Origin: Phycicoccus sp. HDW14
Lineage (GTDB): Bacteria; Actinomycetota; Actinomycetes; Actinomycetales; Dermatophilaceae
NCBI RefSeq assembly: GCF_011383005.1
Contig: NZ_CP049935.1
Coordinates: 124,001 to 188,000, forward strand
Length of the DNA stretch: 64,000 nucleotides
Reading direction: 5' to 3'
Shown: positions 48,701-57,053 of the stretch, in pieces
Layout: each line of letters opens with the position of its first letter
Numbering within the stretch: the first letter of the stretch is position 1
Position numbers and translations under genes: made by a program
The notes under the pieces: generated by a model
Told to the model about the DNA's origin: nothing
Database searches by the model: none
What the model saw: the letters and a program-made list of their open reading frames with translations, nothing else

Positions 48701-49326
48701 GCGTCGAGGGGGTCGACCTCACGGTGCCCGCCGGCGAGCTCGTGCTGCTGCTCGGGCAGGTGGGCTCCGGCAAGTCCAGCCTCCTCGGGGCGCTCGCCGG
48801 GCTGCTCGAGCACACCGGCTCGATCACCTGGAACGGCGTCGAGGTCGAGGACGCCGAGGTCTTCCTGCGCCCCGGGCAGGTCTCGCACGTGGCCCAGGTC
48901 CCCCGGGTGCTCTCGGGCACCTTCGCCGACAACGTGGTGCTCGGGCACGGGCGCACCCTCGGCCCCGCGATCGCCGACGCCCGCCTCGACGAGGACGTCC
49001 GCGAGGCCGGGGGCCACGACGCGCTCGTCGGCCACCGCGGGGTCCGGCTCTCGGGCGGGCAGGTGCAGCGCCTCGCGCTGGCCCGTGCGCTGGCCGCCGA
49101 GACCGAGCTGCTGCTCGCCGACGACGTCTCGAGCGCGCTCGACGCCGCCACCGAGGTCGAGCTCTGGTCGGGGCTGCGCGCCCGGCACACGACGGTCATC
49201 GGGGCGACCTCGAAGCGGGCCGCCCTCGCCCAGGCCGACCGGGTCGTCGTGCTCGTCGAGGGGCGGGTCGCCGCCGTCGGGCCGTGGCGCGAGCTGTCCG
49301 GCCGCTGGGGTCACCTGGCCGGCTGA
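45773..49326 (+). CDS. Four-domain ABC exporter (TMD-NBD-TMD-NBD), frameshifted once
   Basis: About 1184 residues when restored. TMD1, then NBD1 with Walker A GRTGSGKST, signature LSAGE and Walker B VVVLDEAT; TMD2, then NBD2 with Walker A GQVGSGKSS, signature LSGGQ and Walker B LLLADDVSS. NBD2 has Asp instead of the catalytic Glu, and NBD1 has the altered signature; these two changes fall at the same ATP site, leaving one canonical site, as in asymmetric exporters. The frame is lost at the G run 46718-46720; G3 to G4 restores GLGAVTRLRQLLG. TAGGTT at 45760-45765 precedes ATG by 7 nt. Substrate unknown. Confidence 0.88.
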
Positions 49327-49336
49327 GGCCCGGCGC

Positions 49337-50137
49337 TCAGGCGTCGGCGTGCTCGCGCAGCCAGTCGATGTCGGCGCGCTGGCCCTCGGTGCCGCCGGGC
49401 GTCTCGACGACCACCGGCGCCCCGGCCTCGCGCACGACGTGGGCGATGTCGGCGCCATCGATGTGCCCGGACCCGAGGTTGGTGTGGCGGTCGGCGCCGG
49501 AGTCGAAGGTGTCGCGGGAGTCGTTGCAGTGCACCAGGTCGACGCGCCCGGTGATGGCTCGTACCTTCTCGACGACGCTGCCGAGGTCGTTGCCGCCGGC
49601 GTGCGCGTGGCAGGTGTCGAGGCAGAAGCCGACGGTGTCGCCGCCCTCGGCCCGGCCGATGGCCTCCCAGAGCCGCTCGACGGCCTCCAGCCGGCGGGCC
49701 ATCGCGTTGTCGCCACCGGCGGTGTTCTCGATGAGCAGCGGGACGGGCATCTCGAGGCCGTCGACGCACTTGCGCCAGTTGTCGAAGCCGACGCCCGCGT
49801 CCTCGTCCTTGCCGAGGTGGCCCCCGTGGACGACGACCCCCTTGGCCCCGATCTCGGCCGCCGCGTGCAGGTGCTGCTGGAGCAGCTTGCGCCCCGGGAT
49901 GCGGATGCGGTTGTTCGTCGCGGCGACGTTGATGGGGTACGGCGCGTGGACGTAGAGGTCGATGCCGGCCTCCTCCGCCGCGGCCCGGAGCGCGGCCGCC
50001 CCGCCGGCGTACTCGACGACCGGACCCTTGTAGCTCTGCGGGTCGCCGAGGAAGAACTGGCTGAGGGTGGCCCCGCGGGCGAGCGCCTCGGCCACCGGGT
50101 CGGCCTGGTCGACGTGTCCTCCGATGCGCAGCGTCAC
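49337..50137 (-). CDS. nfo: Deoxyribonuclease IV (AP endonuclease family 2)
   Basis: 266 residues. TIM-barrel endonuclease IV that cuts DNA at abasic sites in base-excision repair. Motifs VHAPYPINVA, VVHGGHLGKDEDAG, LLIENTAGG, FCLDTCHAHAGG, HCNDSRDTFDSGADRHTNLGSG and VVVETPG supply the three-zinc-site His, Glu and Asp ligands. GTG 50137 is preferred over GTG 50146 because TAGCGT lies 7 nt before it and overlaps the earlier codon. Tail-to-tail with the ABC exporter, 10 nt apart. Confidence 0.92.
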   Translation of the reverse strand: MTLRIGGHVDQADPVAEALARGATLSQFFLGDPQSYKGPVVEYAGGAAALRAAAEEAGIDLYVHAPYPINVAATNNRIRIPGRKLLQQHLHAAAEIGAKGVVVHGGHLGKDEDAGVGFDNWRKCVDGLEMPVPLLIENTAGGDNAMARRLEAVERLWEAIGRAEGGDTVGFCLDTCHAHAGGNDLGSVVEKVRAITGRVDLVHCNDSRDTFDSGADRHTNLGSGHIDGADIAHVVREAGAPVVVETPGGTEGQRADIDWLREHADA

Positions 50138-50159
50138 GGCCCCCACGCTACGGCCCGGC

Positions 50160-50960
50160 TCACGACGGGTACCACCCCGCGACGACCGCGAGCACGAGCA
50201 CGACGAAGAACCCCTCGATGCCGTGGACGACGACGCCCATCCAGAACGAGCGGTAGCGGGCCGCGGCCCAGGAGATGCCGAACGACGAGAGCAGCACCGA
50301 GGGCATCGTCCCCACCCGGTGCACGTGGTACAGCCCGAACAGCACGGTGTTGGCGACCCAGTCCCACCGCCCGAAGGCGCCCCGCATCCGGGGGAGCAGC
50401 AGGCCGCGGAAGACCAGCTCCTCCCCGAGCACGTAGTTGAGGACCGAGCTGACGACGGCCACCCCGAGGATCCACCACTGCCCGGCGAACTGCCGGTCGG
50501 CGAGCACCGCGACGTCGGTGTACCAGGCGGGGGTCACCGCAGGGATGGCCCGCACCCATGCGACGTCGAGCGGACCGGCGAGCAGGCCGCCGACGGCGTT
50601 GACGCCGATCGCCGCGACGGCCCACCACCAGAGGCGGCGACGGGGACGCCCCGTCCGCGGGTCGCGGGGGCCGTTGGCGCGGATCCGCCGGGCCAGCGAT
50701 GCCCGGGAGAGGCCGCCCTCCGCCGCGAGCAGGACCGTCGCGACGACGAGCTGCCAGGCCATCCCCACGACCATCGCCAGCCAGAACACCAGCCCCGGGT
50801 GGAGGTCCACGCGCGGGATCGCCCACGGCGTCACGACGAACGCGAGCAGGCCCATCGGCACCGTGACGACGGCCCACACGCCGAGGATGCGGGCCAGGGA
50901 CCACTGGGGGATGCCCTCGTCGACGTCGACGGGCGGCGGGGTGGTCTGCGAGAGCGTCAT
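50160..50960 (-). CDS. CPBP-family intramembrane metalloprotease
   Basis: 266 residues with about seven to eight membrane segments. Motif 1 GEELVFRGLLLPRM (EExxxR) and motif 2 FGLYHVHR carry the Glu and His of the CAAX-protease/bacteriocin-processing family; both are intact. Role unknown: members process prenylated proteins, bacteriocins or anti-sigma factors. ATG 50960 is chosen because upstream in-frame codons encode only Arg/Gly-rich, non-conserved sequence. It lies 22 nt upstream of the endonuclease IV start, on the same strand. Confidence 0.88.
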   Translation of the reverse strand: MTLSQTTPPPVDVDEGIPQWSLARILGVWAVVTVPMGLLAFVVTPWAIPRVDLHPGLVFWLAMVVGMAWQLVVATVLLAAEGGLSRASLARRIRANGPRDPRTGRPRRRLWWWAVAAIGVNAVGGLLAGPLDVAWVRAIPAVTPAWYTDVAVLADRQFAGQWWILGVAVVSSVLNYVLGEELVFRGLLLPRMRGAFGRWDWVANTVLFGLYHVHRVGTMPSVLLSSFGISWAAARYRSFWMGVVVHGIEGFFVVLVLAVVAGWYPS

Positions 50961-51075
50961 GGCCAGAGACTGGCGGCGGCGCCGTCGCGGCGACCATCGG
51001 GGTCGACCCCGACCGGACCCCCGGCGCCCCTGACCGCCACCGGAGGGCCCGGCCTGCGGTGGCAGGATGACGGCC

Positions 51076-51837
51076 ATGCAGATCGCCAACACCTCCGCCC
51101 TCGTCACCGGCGGTGCCTCCGGGCTGGGTGCGGCCACCGCCGCCGCCCTCGCCGCGGCCGGCGCCCGGGTCCTCGCCCTCGACCTCCCCGACGCCTGCGC
51201 CGCGGGGCCGGACGTCCCCGGGGTCTCCTACGTCCCCACCGACGTCACCTCCGAGGCCGACGTGCGCGCGGCCGTCGACGAGGCCGCCGGTGACCCCGAG
51301 CGACCGCTGCGCGTGGTCGTCAACTGCGCCGGCATCGGGCCGTCGGCGCGCATCCTCGGGCGCAAGGGCACCCACTCGATCGACCTGTACCGGAAGGTCC
51401 TCGAGGTCAACCTCCTCGGCACCTTCGTCGTCATGACCGTCGCCGCCGAGGCCATCGCGGCCACCGAGCCCGACGCCGAGGGCCAGCGGGGCGTCGTCGT
51501 CAACACCGCGAGCATCGCCGCCTACGACGGCCAGGTCGGCCAGGCCGCGTACGCCTCGAGCAAGGGCGGCATCGTCGGGCTCACCCTGCCGGCCGCCCGC
51601 GACCTCGCGCAGTTCGGCATCCGGGTGGTCACCATCGCGCCGGGCATCGTCGAGACGCCAATGCTCGCCACGGTCTCCGACGACTTCCGCGCCGGGCTGG
51701 CCGCCGGGGTGCCGTTCCCGCAGCGGCTCGCCCGCCCCGAGGAGTACGCGAAGCTCGCCCTGGCGATCGTCGACCACGACTACCTCAACGGCGAGGTCAT
51801 CCGGATGGACGGCGCGCTGCGGATGGCCCCGCGCTGA
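51076..51837 (+). CDS. Short-chain dehydrogenase, 3-hydroxyacyl-CoA dehydrogenase type II-like
   Basis: 253 residues. NAD-binding TGGASGLG (about 12-19), NCAGIG, the Ser in NTASIAAYDG, and catalytic YASSK. GVPFPQRLARPEEYAKLALAIVDHDYLNGEVIRMDGALRM is typical of the HSD17B10-like 3-hydroxyacyl-CoA dehydrogenases acting in fatty-acid or branched-chain amino-acid breakdown. CAGGAT at 51063-51068, 7 nt before ATG 51076, indicates a leaderless start; an earlier ATG adds three residues. Followed 16 nt later by a metal-receptor-like gene. Confidence 0.9.
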   Translation: MQIANTSALVTGGASGLGAATAAALAAAGARVLALDLPDACAAGPDVPGVSYVPTDVTSEADVRAAVDEAAGDPERPLRVVVNCAGIGPSARILGRKGTHSIDLYRKVLEVNLLGTFVVMTVAAEAIAATEPDAEGQRGVVVNTASIAAYDGQVGQAAYASSKGGIVGLTLPAARDLAQFGIRVVTIAPGIVETPMLATVSDDFRAGLAAGVPFPQRLARPEEYAKLALAIVDHDYLNGEVIRMDGALRMAPR

Positions 51838-51853
51838 CCCCGCCGCCCTGCTG

Positions 51854-52606
51854 ATGCCCCTCCTCGACGACCTCGGCGCGCCGGTGCCCCTCGCGGGCCC
51901 GGCGCGCCGCGTCGTCTCGCTCGTCCCTTCGCTCACCGAGGCGCTCGCCGCGACCTGCCCGGAGCGGCTGGTCGGCGCCACCGACTGGTGCACCCACCCC
52001 GCCGACCTCGACGTCACCCGCGTGCGCGGCACCAAGAACCCCGACCTCGCGGCGGTCACGGGCCTGGCGCCCGACCTCGTCGTCGCGAACAAGGAGGAGA
52101 ACCGCGAGCTCGACGTCAGCCGGATGCGCGAGCGCGGCCTGGCCGTCTGGGTGACCGACATCGAGACGGTGCCGCAGTCGCTGGCCTCGATGCGGCGGTT
52201 GTTCTCCGAGGGGCTGGGCCTCGACGAGCCGCCGTGGCTGGTCGAGGCCGCGGCGGCCTGGTCCGGTCCGGTCCCGGAGCCACGGGCGCGGGCCGTCGTC
52301 CCGATCTGGCGCGACCCGTGGATGGTCGTGGGCCGCCCGACCTTCACCGCCGACCTCCTCGCGCGGGCCGGCTTCGAGGTCGTCATCGGGGGAACGGAGG
52401 GACGCTACCCGCACGTCGACGTGGGCGCGCTCGACGACCCGGACGTGGCCGACGTCGCGCTGCTCCCGGACGAACCGTACGAGTTCACGGCGACCGACGG
52501 ACCCGAGGCCTTCACGCGCGTGCCGACCCGGCTGGTCTCCGGCCGGTTGCTCACCTGGTACGGACCGGCCCTCGTGGAGGCCCGGATTTCACTCGACCGA
52601 GCGTGA
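51854..52606 (+). CDS. Helical backbone metal receptor (BtuF-like) without signal peptide
   Basis: 250 residues of the class III substrate-binding fold (VVSLVPSLTEALAAT, VGATDWCTHPADL, RGTKNPDLAAVTGLAPDLVVANKEEN), as in vitamin B12 or siderophore receptors. Unlike transport receptors it has no signal peptide or lipobox, so it appears cytoplasmic. Such proteins in Actinobacteria may be cobalamin-binding, which would fit the B12-dependent mutase encoded elsewhere in the window (inference). Trp in IWRDPWMVVGRPTF lines the expected ligand cleft. Probably co-transcribed with the dehydrogenase. Confidence 0.8.
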   Translation: MPLLDDLGAPVPLAGPARRVVSLVPSLTEALAATCPERLVGATDWCTHPADLDVTRVRGTKNPDLAAVTGLAPDLVVANKEENRELDVSRMRERGLAVWVTDIETVPQSLASMRRLFSEGLGLDEPPWLVEAAAAWSGPVPEPRARAVVPIWRDPWMVVGRPTFTADLLARAGFEVVIGGTEGRYPHVDVGALDDPDVADVALLPDEPYEFTATDGPEAFTRVPTRLVSGRLLTWYGPALVEARISLDRA

Positions 52607-52656
52607 CCGTGTAGTGTCTCCGTCGCGCTCAGGGGTGGTTTCCAGCCCTCGCGCGC

Positions 52657-52729
52657 GCCCCCTTAGCTCAGTCGGCAGAGCGTTTCCATGGTAAGGAAAA
52701 GGTCGTCGGTTCGATTCCGACAGGGGGCT
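52657..52729 (+). tRNA. tRNA-Thr (anticodon GGT)
   Basis: Acceptor GCCCCCT/AGGGGGC with discriminator T at 52729, anticodon GGT at 52690-52692 in a TTTCC/GGAAA stem, T arm GTCGGTTCGATTCCGAC. CCA is not encoded. Followed 52 nt later by tRNA-Met. Confidence 0.96.
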
Positions 52730-52781
52730 CTGGTCCGCCCGGAGCCCAGCTCCCCGAGAGGGGTTCCCGGTCGTTCCCCAA

Positions 52782-52855
52782 GGCGGGGTAGCTCAGCTGG
52801 TTAGAGCGCACGACTCATAATCGTGAGGTCGCGGGATCGAGCCCCGCTCCCGCTA
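52782..52855 (+). tRNA. Elongator tRNA-Met (anticodon CAT)
   Basis: 74 nt. Acceptor GGCGGGG with TCCCGCT (G-U pairs at both ends of the stem), discriminator A, D arm GCTCAGCTGGTTAGAGC, anticodon CAT at 52816-52818 in CACGA/TCGTG, T arm GCGGGATCGAGCCCCGC. Initiator hallmarks are absent (first pair can form; no GGG/CCC anticodon stem), hence elongator. CCA not encoded. The T loop starts ATCGA rather than TTCGA, which is unusual. Confidence 0.95.
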
Positions 52856-52987
52856 CGCATCGGTCGCGATTTCCCGGGAACACCGGGGTCGCGTACCCTG
52901 TTGTGCTGGTGCCGCGCGTGGGCTTGAGTCCCTCGCCCGCGCCGCATCCCGAGATCCACCACCGTTTTCCGAGAGCAGGTTGCCCCC

Positions 52988-53155
52988 ATGGCCAAGGCCA
53001 CCGACGTCCGCCCCAAGATCACCCTGGCGTGCACGGAGTGCAAGGAGCGCAACTACATCACCAAGAAGAACCGGCGCAACGACCCCGACCGGCTCGAGCT
53101 GGCGAAGTTCTGCCCGCGCTGCAAGAAGCACACCGCGCACCGCGAGACCCGCTGA
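52988..53155 (+). CDS. rpmG: 50S ribosomal protein L33
   Basis: 55 residues, [22 protein letters not shown] to [10 protein letters not shown]. The four Cys of the zinc ribbon (CTEC and CPRC) are present, so this is the zinc-binding C+ form. AGCAGGTT upstream is a weak ribosome site. The tRNA-Thr, tRNA-Met, rpmG order before the dehydratase pair and murB is common in Actinobacteria. A perfect 13-bp hairpin follows. Confidence 0.96.
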   Translation: MAKATDVRPKITLACTECKERNYITKKNRRNDPDRLELAKFCPRCKKHTAHRETR

Positions 53156-53174
53156 CGCTTCCACCCGCGTCACC

Positions 53175-53217
53175 CGACGAGGCCGCCCGCACCCACCCGG
53201 TGCCGGCGGCCTCGTCG
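53175..53217 (+). terminator. Strong hairpin after rpmG
   Basis: CGACGAGGCCGCC (53175-53187) and GGCGGCCTCGTCG (53205-53217) pair perfectly over 13 bp with a 17-nt loop, 20 nt after the rpmG stop. No U-tract. Probable terminator. Confidence 0.75.
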
Positions 53218-53269
53218 CGTCCGCGGCCGGGTCGCCGGCGTGCGGCGCCCGGCCCCTAGAGTGGTCGCC

Positions 53270-53719
53270 ATGGCCGTGAATGCCGACTTCCTCGGACGCA
53301 CCTACCCGCCCAGCGGGCCCTACCCGGTCGACGCCGCGCTCATCGCGGCCTTCGCCGCGGCGGTCGGCTCGTCCGACCCGGTCCACACCGACCCCGAGGC
53401 CGCCCGCGCGGCCGGGTACGCCGACGTCGTCGCCCCGCCGACGATGGCCGTGCGCTTCGCCCAGGCCTCCGACCGGGCCTACGTCGCCGACCCCGAGGCG
53501 GGCATCGACTACAGCCGGGTGGTCCACGGCGAGCAGCGCTTCGTCCACCACCGCCCGATCACCGCGGGCGACGAGGTGCTCGGCACCCTCACCGTCGACC
53601 AGATCCGCCAGGCCGGCGGGCACTCGATGATCACCACGCGCACCGAGCTGGCCACCGCGGCCGGGGAGGCGCTGGCCACCTGCACCTCGACCATCGTCGT
53701 GCGGGGAGGGGAGGACTGA
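53270..53719 (+). CDS. HadA-like (3R)-hydroxyacyl dehydratase subunit (FAS1/MaoC N-type)
   Basis: 149 residues, hot-dog fold. PTMAVRFAQASDRAYVADPEAGIDYSRVVHGEQRF and HHRPITAGDEVLGTLTVDQI are typical of the non-catalytic HadA subunit, which pairs with a MaoC-type HadB. Together they dehydrate 3-hydroxyacyl thioesters in fatty acid synthesis or oxidation. TAGAGT at 53257-53262 is 7 nt before ATG (leaderless). Its stop overlaps the start of the next gene. Confidence 0.88.
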   Translation: MAVNADFLGRTYPPSGPYPVDAALIAAFAAAVGSSDPVHTDPEAARAAGYADVVAPPTMAVRFAQASDRAYVADPEAGIDYSRVVHGEQRFVHHRPITAGDEVLGTLTVDQIRQAGGHSMITTRTELATAAGEALATCTSTIVVRGGED

Positions 53720-54141
53720 TGGGCGCGCGCTCCCTCGACTCCGTCTCCGTCGGCGACGTCCTCGGGCCGGTCTCCGTGCCCGTCGGCCGCGACACCCTCG
53801 TCGCCTACGCGAACGCCTCGGGCGACCAGAACCCCATCCACCAGGACGAGGAGTTCGCCCGCTCGGTCGGGCTCCCCGACGTCATCGCCCACGGCATGTG
53901 GACGATGGGCGCCGCCGCCACCGTCCTCGCCGACTGGGCCGGTGACGCCGGTCGCGTCGTCGAGTACGGCACGCGGTTCACCAAGCCGGTGGTCGTGCCC
54001 TCCTCGGGGGCGGAGATCCAGGTCGAGGGCAAGGTCACCTCGGTCGACGCCGAGACCGGGCGCGTGGGCGTCGAGCTCACCGTGACGAGCGAGGGGCAGA
54101 AGGTGCTCGGACGCTGCGTCGCGGTCGTGCGCCTCGGCTGA
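53719..54141 (+). CDS. HadB-like MaoC dehydratase subunit
   Basis: 140 residues. The MaoC hydratase motif is present: YANASGDQNPIHQDEEFA with catalytic Asp and His, then DVIAHGMWTMG. Start ATG overlaps the previous stop (TGATG), and its stop overlaps murB in the same way, so the three genes form a tight operon. Predicted partner of the HadA-like protein. The link to cell-wall precursor gene murB is a conserved actinobacterial arrangement. Confidence 0.92.
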   Translation: MGARSLDSVSVGDVLGPVSVPVGRDTLVAYANASGDQNPIHQDEEFARSVGLPDVIAHGMWTMGAAATVLADWAGDAGRVVEYGTRFTKPVVVPSSGAEIQVEGKVTSVDAETGRVGVELTVTSEGQKVLGRCVAVVRLG

Positions 54142-55214
54142 TGCGCGAGCTGCACGACGAGCCCCTCGCGGGGTACACGACGATGCGCGTGGGCGGCCCG
54201 GCCGCCCGGATGGTCGTCGCCGAGACCACCGACGAGCTCGTCGACGCGGTGCGCGAGGTCGACGACGCCGACGAGCCGCTGCTCGTGCTCGGCGGGGGGT
54301 CGAACCTCGTGCTGCCCGACGAGGGGTTCGCCGGAACCGTCGTCGTCGTGGCGACCCGTGGGGTCGACCTCGACTCGGCCGACTCCTGCGGGGGCGCCAA
54401 CGTCACCGTCGCGGCCGGCGAGCCGTGGGACCCGTTCGTCGAGCGAGCCTGCGCCGAGGGCTGGTCGGGCATCGAGGCGCTCTCGGGCATCCCGGGGTCG
54501 ACGGGTGCGACGCCGATCCAGAACGTCGGGGCCTACGCACAGGACGTCTCGCAGACGGTGGCCCGCGTGCGGGTCTGGGACCGGCTCGAGGAGAAGGTCC
54601 GCACGATGATGTCGGTCGACTGCCGCTTCACCTACCGGCACTCGCTCTTCAAGGGCACCGACCGCTACGTCGTGCTCGACGTGATGTTCCAGCTGGTCCT
54701 GCAGTCCCTCTCCCAGCCGGTGCGCTACGGCGACCTGGCGGCCCAGCTGGGCGTCGAGTCGGGCGACCGCGTGCCGCTCGCCGAGGCGCGCGAGGCGGTG
54801 CTCGCCCAGCGGCGGCGGCGGGGGATGGTGCTCGACGCGGACGACCACGACACCTGGTCGTGCGGGTCGTTCTTCACCAACCCGGTGCTCTCCGAGGCGG
54901 AGTTCGCGGCGCTCGAGGAGCGTGCGGGCGAGCGGCTCGGGTCCGAGGCGGGTGCGCCGCCGCGGTTCCCGGACGCCGGAGGGCGCGTCAAGACCTCCGC
55001 GGCGTGGCTCATCGAGCGCGCCGGGTTCGGGAAGGGCTACGGGATGCCCGGGCCGGCCGCCGTGTCGACGAAGCACTCCCTGGCCCTGACCAACCGGGGC
55101 TCGGCGCGGGCGGCCGACGTCGTCGCGCTGGCCCGCGAGGTGCGTGACGGCGTGCAGGACGCGTTCGGCATCACCCTCGTCAACGAGCCCGTGCTGCTCG
55201 GCCAGGAGCTCTAG
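54141..55214 (+). CDS. murB: UDP-N-acetylmuramate dehydrogenase
   Basis: 357 residues. Reduces UDP-GlcNAc-enolpyruvate to UDP-MurNAc with FAD and NADPH, in cytoplasmic peptidoglycan synthesis. FAD motifs VGGPAARMVVAETTDELV and LGGGSNLVLPDEGF; substrate loop GSTGATPIQNVGAYAQDVS; catalytic Ser in SCGSFFTNPVL; C-terminal AAWLIERAGFGKGYG. ATG overlaps the MaoC-type gene stop. Its stop overlaps, tail to tail, the stop of the minus-strand HTH gene (CTAG). Confidence 0.96.
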   Translation: MRELHDEPLAGYTTMRVGGPAARMVVAETTDELVDAVREVDDADEPLLVLGGGSNLVLPDEGFAGTVVVVATRGVDLDSADSCGGANVTVAAGEPWDPFVERACAEGWSGIEALSGIPGSTGATPIQNVGAYAQDVSQTVARVRVWDRLEEKVRTMMSVDCRFTYRHSLFKGTDRYVVLDVMFQLVLQSLSQPVRYGDLAAQLGVESGDRVPLAEAREAVLAQRRRRGMVLDADDHDTWSCGSFFTNPVLSEAEFAALEERAGERLGSEAGAPPRFPDAGGRVKTSAAWLIERAGFGKGYGMPGPAAVSTKHSLALTNRGSARAADVVALAREVRDGVQDAFGITLVNEPVLLGQEL

Positions 55215-55759
55215 GCGGCTCCTTCCTCCGGTGGGGCGGAGCGGCGCTCCCAAGGCACCGGGGCGCTCCAGTGCGGGGGGACGGTGCCGAACCGCGTCGC
55301 CTCGGTGTTCCACCACCACTGCGGCGGGAAGTCGACCTGTTCGGCGTCGCGGTGCCCGGGGAAGCGCCGACTGCCGTCCCGGACCCGGGCCAGCAGCTCG
55401 GTGCGCGGCCAGTGGTCCGGCGGGACAGGAACGGGCAGGGCCGCACCGGCCGGTGAGGGAGCGCCTGCCGGCGGGGGTGAGGGGCCGCCGACCGCGCGTC
55501 GGCAGAGGGCGAGCCGGTACTCCGTGCCCTCCAGGGCTGCGACGACGTCACCGAGCCGGAGTCGCTCCGCGCCGGCCTCGAGGCGGGCGAGCCGGCTGAG
55601 AGACCATCCGCGCAGGGCGGCGTAGGCGCGCTGGCTCAGCCCGAGTCGGTGCCGCGTCGCCCGCAAGGCGAGCCCGACCTCGTCGCCCAGGCCGAGGGTG
55701 GCACGCGCCTCGACGAGCTCGGCGGCGAAGGTGGGGTAGCTGTTCGGTCGGTCGTCCAT
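55211..55759 (-). CDS. XRE-family HTH protein with unknown C-terminal domain
   Basis: 182 residues. Helix-turn-helix at about 28-85 (GLALRATRHRLGLSQRAYAALRGWSLSRLARLEAGAERLRLGDVVAALE broken here into helices), then a Pro-rich linker and a C-terminal Trp-rich piece (PPDHWPRTELLARV, FPPQWWWNTEATRFGTVPPHW). That Trp-rich segment is unfamiliar to me. ATG 55759 is chosen because residues upstream of it look non-coding. Target unknown. Shares four bases with murB at the stop codons. Confidence 0.8.
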   Translation of the reverse strand: MDDRPNSYPTFAAELVEARATLGLGDEVGLALRATRHRLGLSQRAYAALRGWSLSRLARLEAGAERLRLGDVVAALEGTEYRLALCRRAVGGPSPPPAGAPSPAGAALPVPVPPDHWPRTELLARVRDGSRRFPGHRDAEQVDFPPQWWWNTEATRFGTVPPHWSAPVPWERRSAPPEEGAA

Positions 55760-55901
55760 GGAGCGAGCGTCGTCGGGCGGTGGACGCTGGGTCCAGACCC
55801 GGTCTGCAGCCTGTGGATCGCCGGCTGACGAGGCGTCCCTGTGGACGGCGACGGCCGGACCCGGTGTGCGTCGGCTGCTCTCGGTTGCTTCAGGTGCTGA
55901 C

Positions 55902-57053
55902 TCATCCGAGAGGAGTCGCACCTGTGGTGCCCGGGGTCCCGCCCGGGCGCCGAGCCCCTGGCGACACCACCTCAGCCGCCGGTCGACGCCCCAGCCACGC
56001 CGCGATGTCCCGCTCCGCCGCGGCCCGCACCGCCTCGGGCGCCCGGCTCGCCGCCAGCGACGACCGCGCCAGCCCCGCCAGCTCGACGTCCGACAGCCCG
56101 TGCACCGTGCGCGCCGTCTCGTACTGCTCGGCCAGCCGCGAGCCGAAGATCAGCGGGTCGTCCGCCCCCAGCGCCACCACCGCCCCCGCCGACAGCAGCC
56201 GTCGCAGCGGCACGTCCTCCGGCACGTCGTACACCCCCAGCGACACGTTCGACCCCGGGCACACCTCCAGCGCCACCCCGGCCGCGACCACCCGGTCGAG
56301 CACCCGCGGGTCCTCCACCGCCCGCACCCCGTGCCCGAGCCGGTCGGGCGTGGTCGCGTCCAGCGTCGCCGCCACCGCGTCGGCCCCCAGCAGCTCCCCG
56401 GCGTGCGGCACCGACGCCAGCCCGGCCCGGCGCGCGATGCCGAACGCCGCCGCGAACTCCTCCGTGTCACCGCGCCGCTCGTCGTTCGACAGCCCGAACC
56501 CCACGACCGTCCCCGCGTCCTCGCCGGCGTACCGCGCCGCCAGCCGCGCCAGCGTGCGCGCCTCGAGCGGGTGGCGCATCCGCGACGCCGCCACGACCAC
56601 CGCCACCTGCGCCGCTCCCGGCACCCGCGACACCGCCGCCGCCTCGTCGAGCACGATCTCCAGCGCCGGCGTGATCCCCCCGACGAACGGCGCGTACGAC
56701 GTCGGGTCGACCTGCAGCTCCAGCCAGTGCGACCCCTCGGCCCCGTCGTCGATCGCCGCCTCCCGCACGATCCGCCGCATGTCGGCCTCGCCGCGCACGC
56801 ACCCGCGCGCCACGTCGTAGAGCCGCTGGAAGCGGAACCACCCCCGCTGGTCCGAGGCGTCGAAGAGCGGCGGGTAGTCGGTCGTCAGCGTCGCCGGCAG
56901 CCGCAGCCCGTGCTCGCGCGCCATGTCGCGCACGGTCTCGACCCGCATCGAGCCGGTGAAGTGCAGGTGGAGGTGGGCCTTCGGCAGCGTGCCGACCGGG
57001 CGTGACGCCGCACCCTCGGCGCCCGGCGGCGGGGCCCCGGCGCCCTGGCTCAC
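55902..57053 (-). CDS. add: Adenosine deaminase
   Basis: 383 residues. Deaminates (deoxy)adenosine to (deoxy)inosine in purine salvage. HLHLHFTGS (residues 27-35, zinc His pair), SVPHAGE (zinc His), LGHGVRA (catalytic His) and GADDPLIFG (zinc Asp) are all present. The HFTGS in place of the usual HLDG-type turn is a common actinobacterial variant. GTG start overlaps the DUF5709 stop (GTGA). Last gene of a three-gene minus-strand operon. Confidence 0.93.
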   Translation of the reverse strand: MSQGAGAPPPGAEGAASRPVGTLPKAHLHLHFTGSMRVETVRDMAREHGLRLPATLTTDYPPLFDASDQRGWFRFQRLYDVARGCVRGEADMRRIVREAAIDDGAEGSHWLELQVDPTSYAPFVGGITPALEIVLDEAAAVSRVPGAAQVAVVVAASRMRHPLEARTLARLAARYAGEDAGTVVGFGLSNDERRGDTEEFAAAFGIARRAGLASVPHAGELLGADAVAATLDATTPDRLGHGVRAVEDPRVLDRVVAAGVALEVCPGSNVSLGVYDVPEDVPLRRLLSAGAVVALGADDPLIFGSRLAEQYETARTVHGLSDVELAGLARSSLAASRAPEAVRAAAERDIAAWLGRRPAAEVVSPGARRPGGTPGTTGATPLG

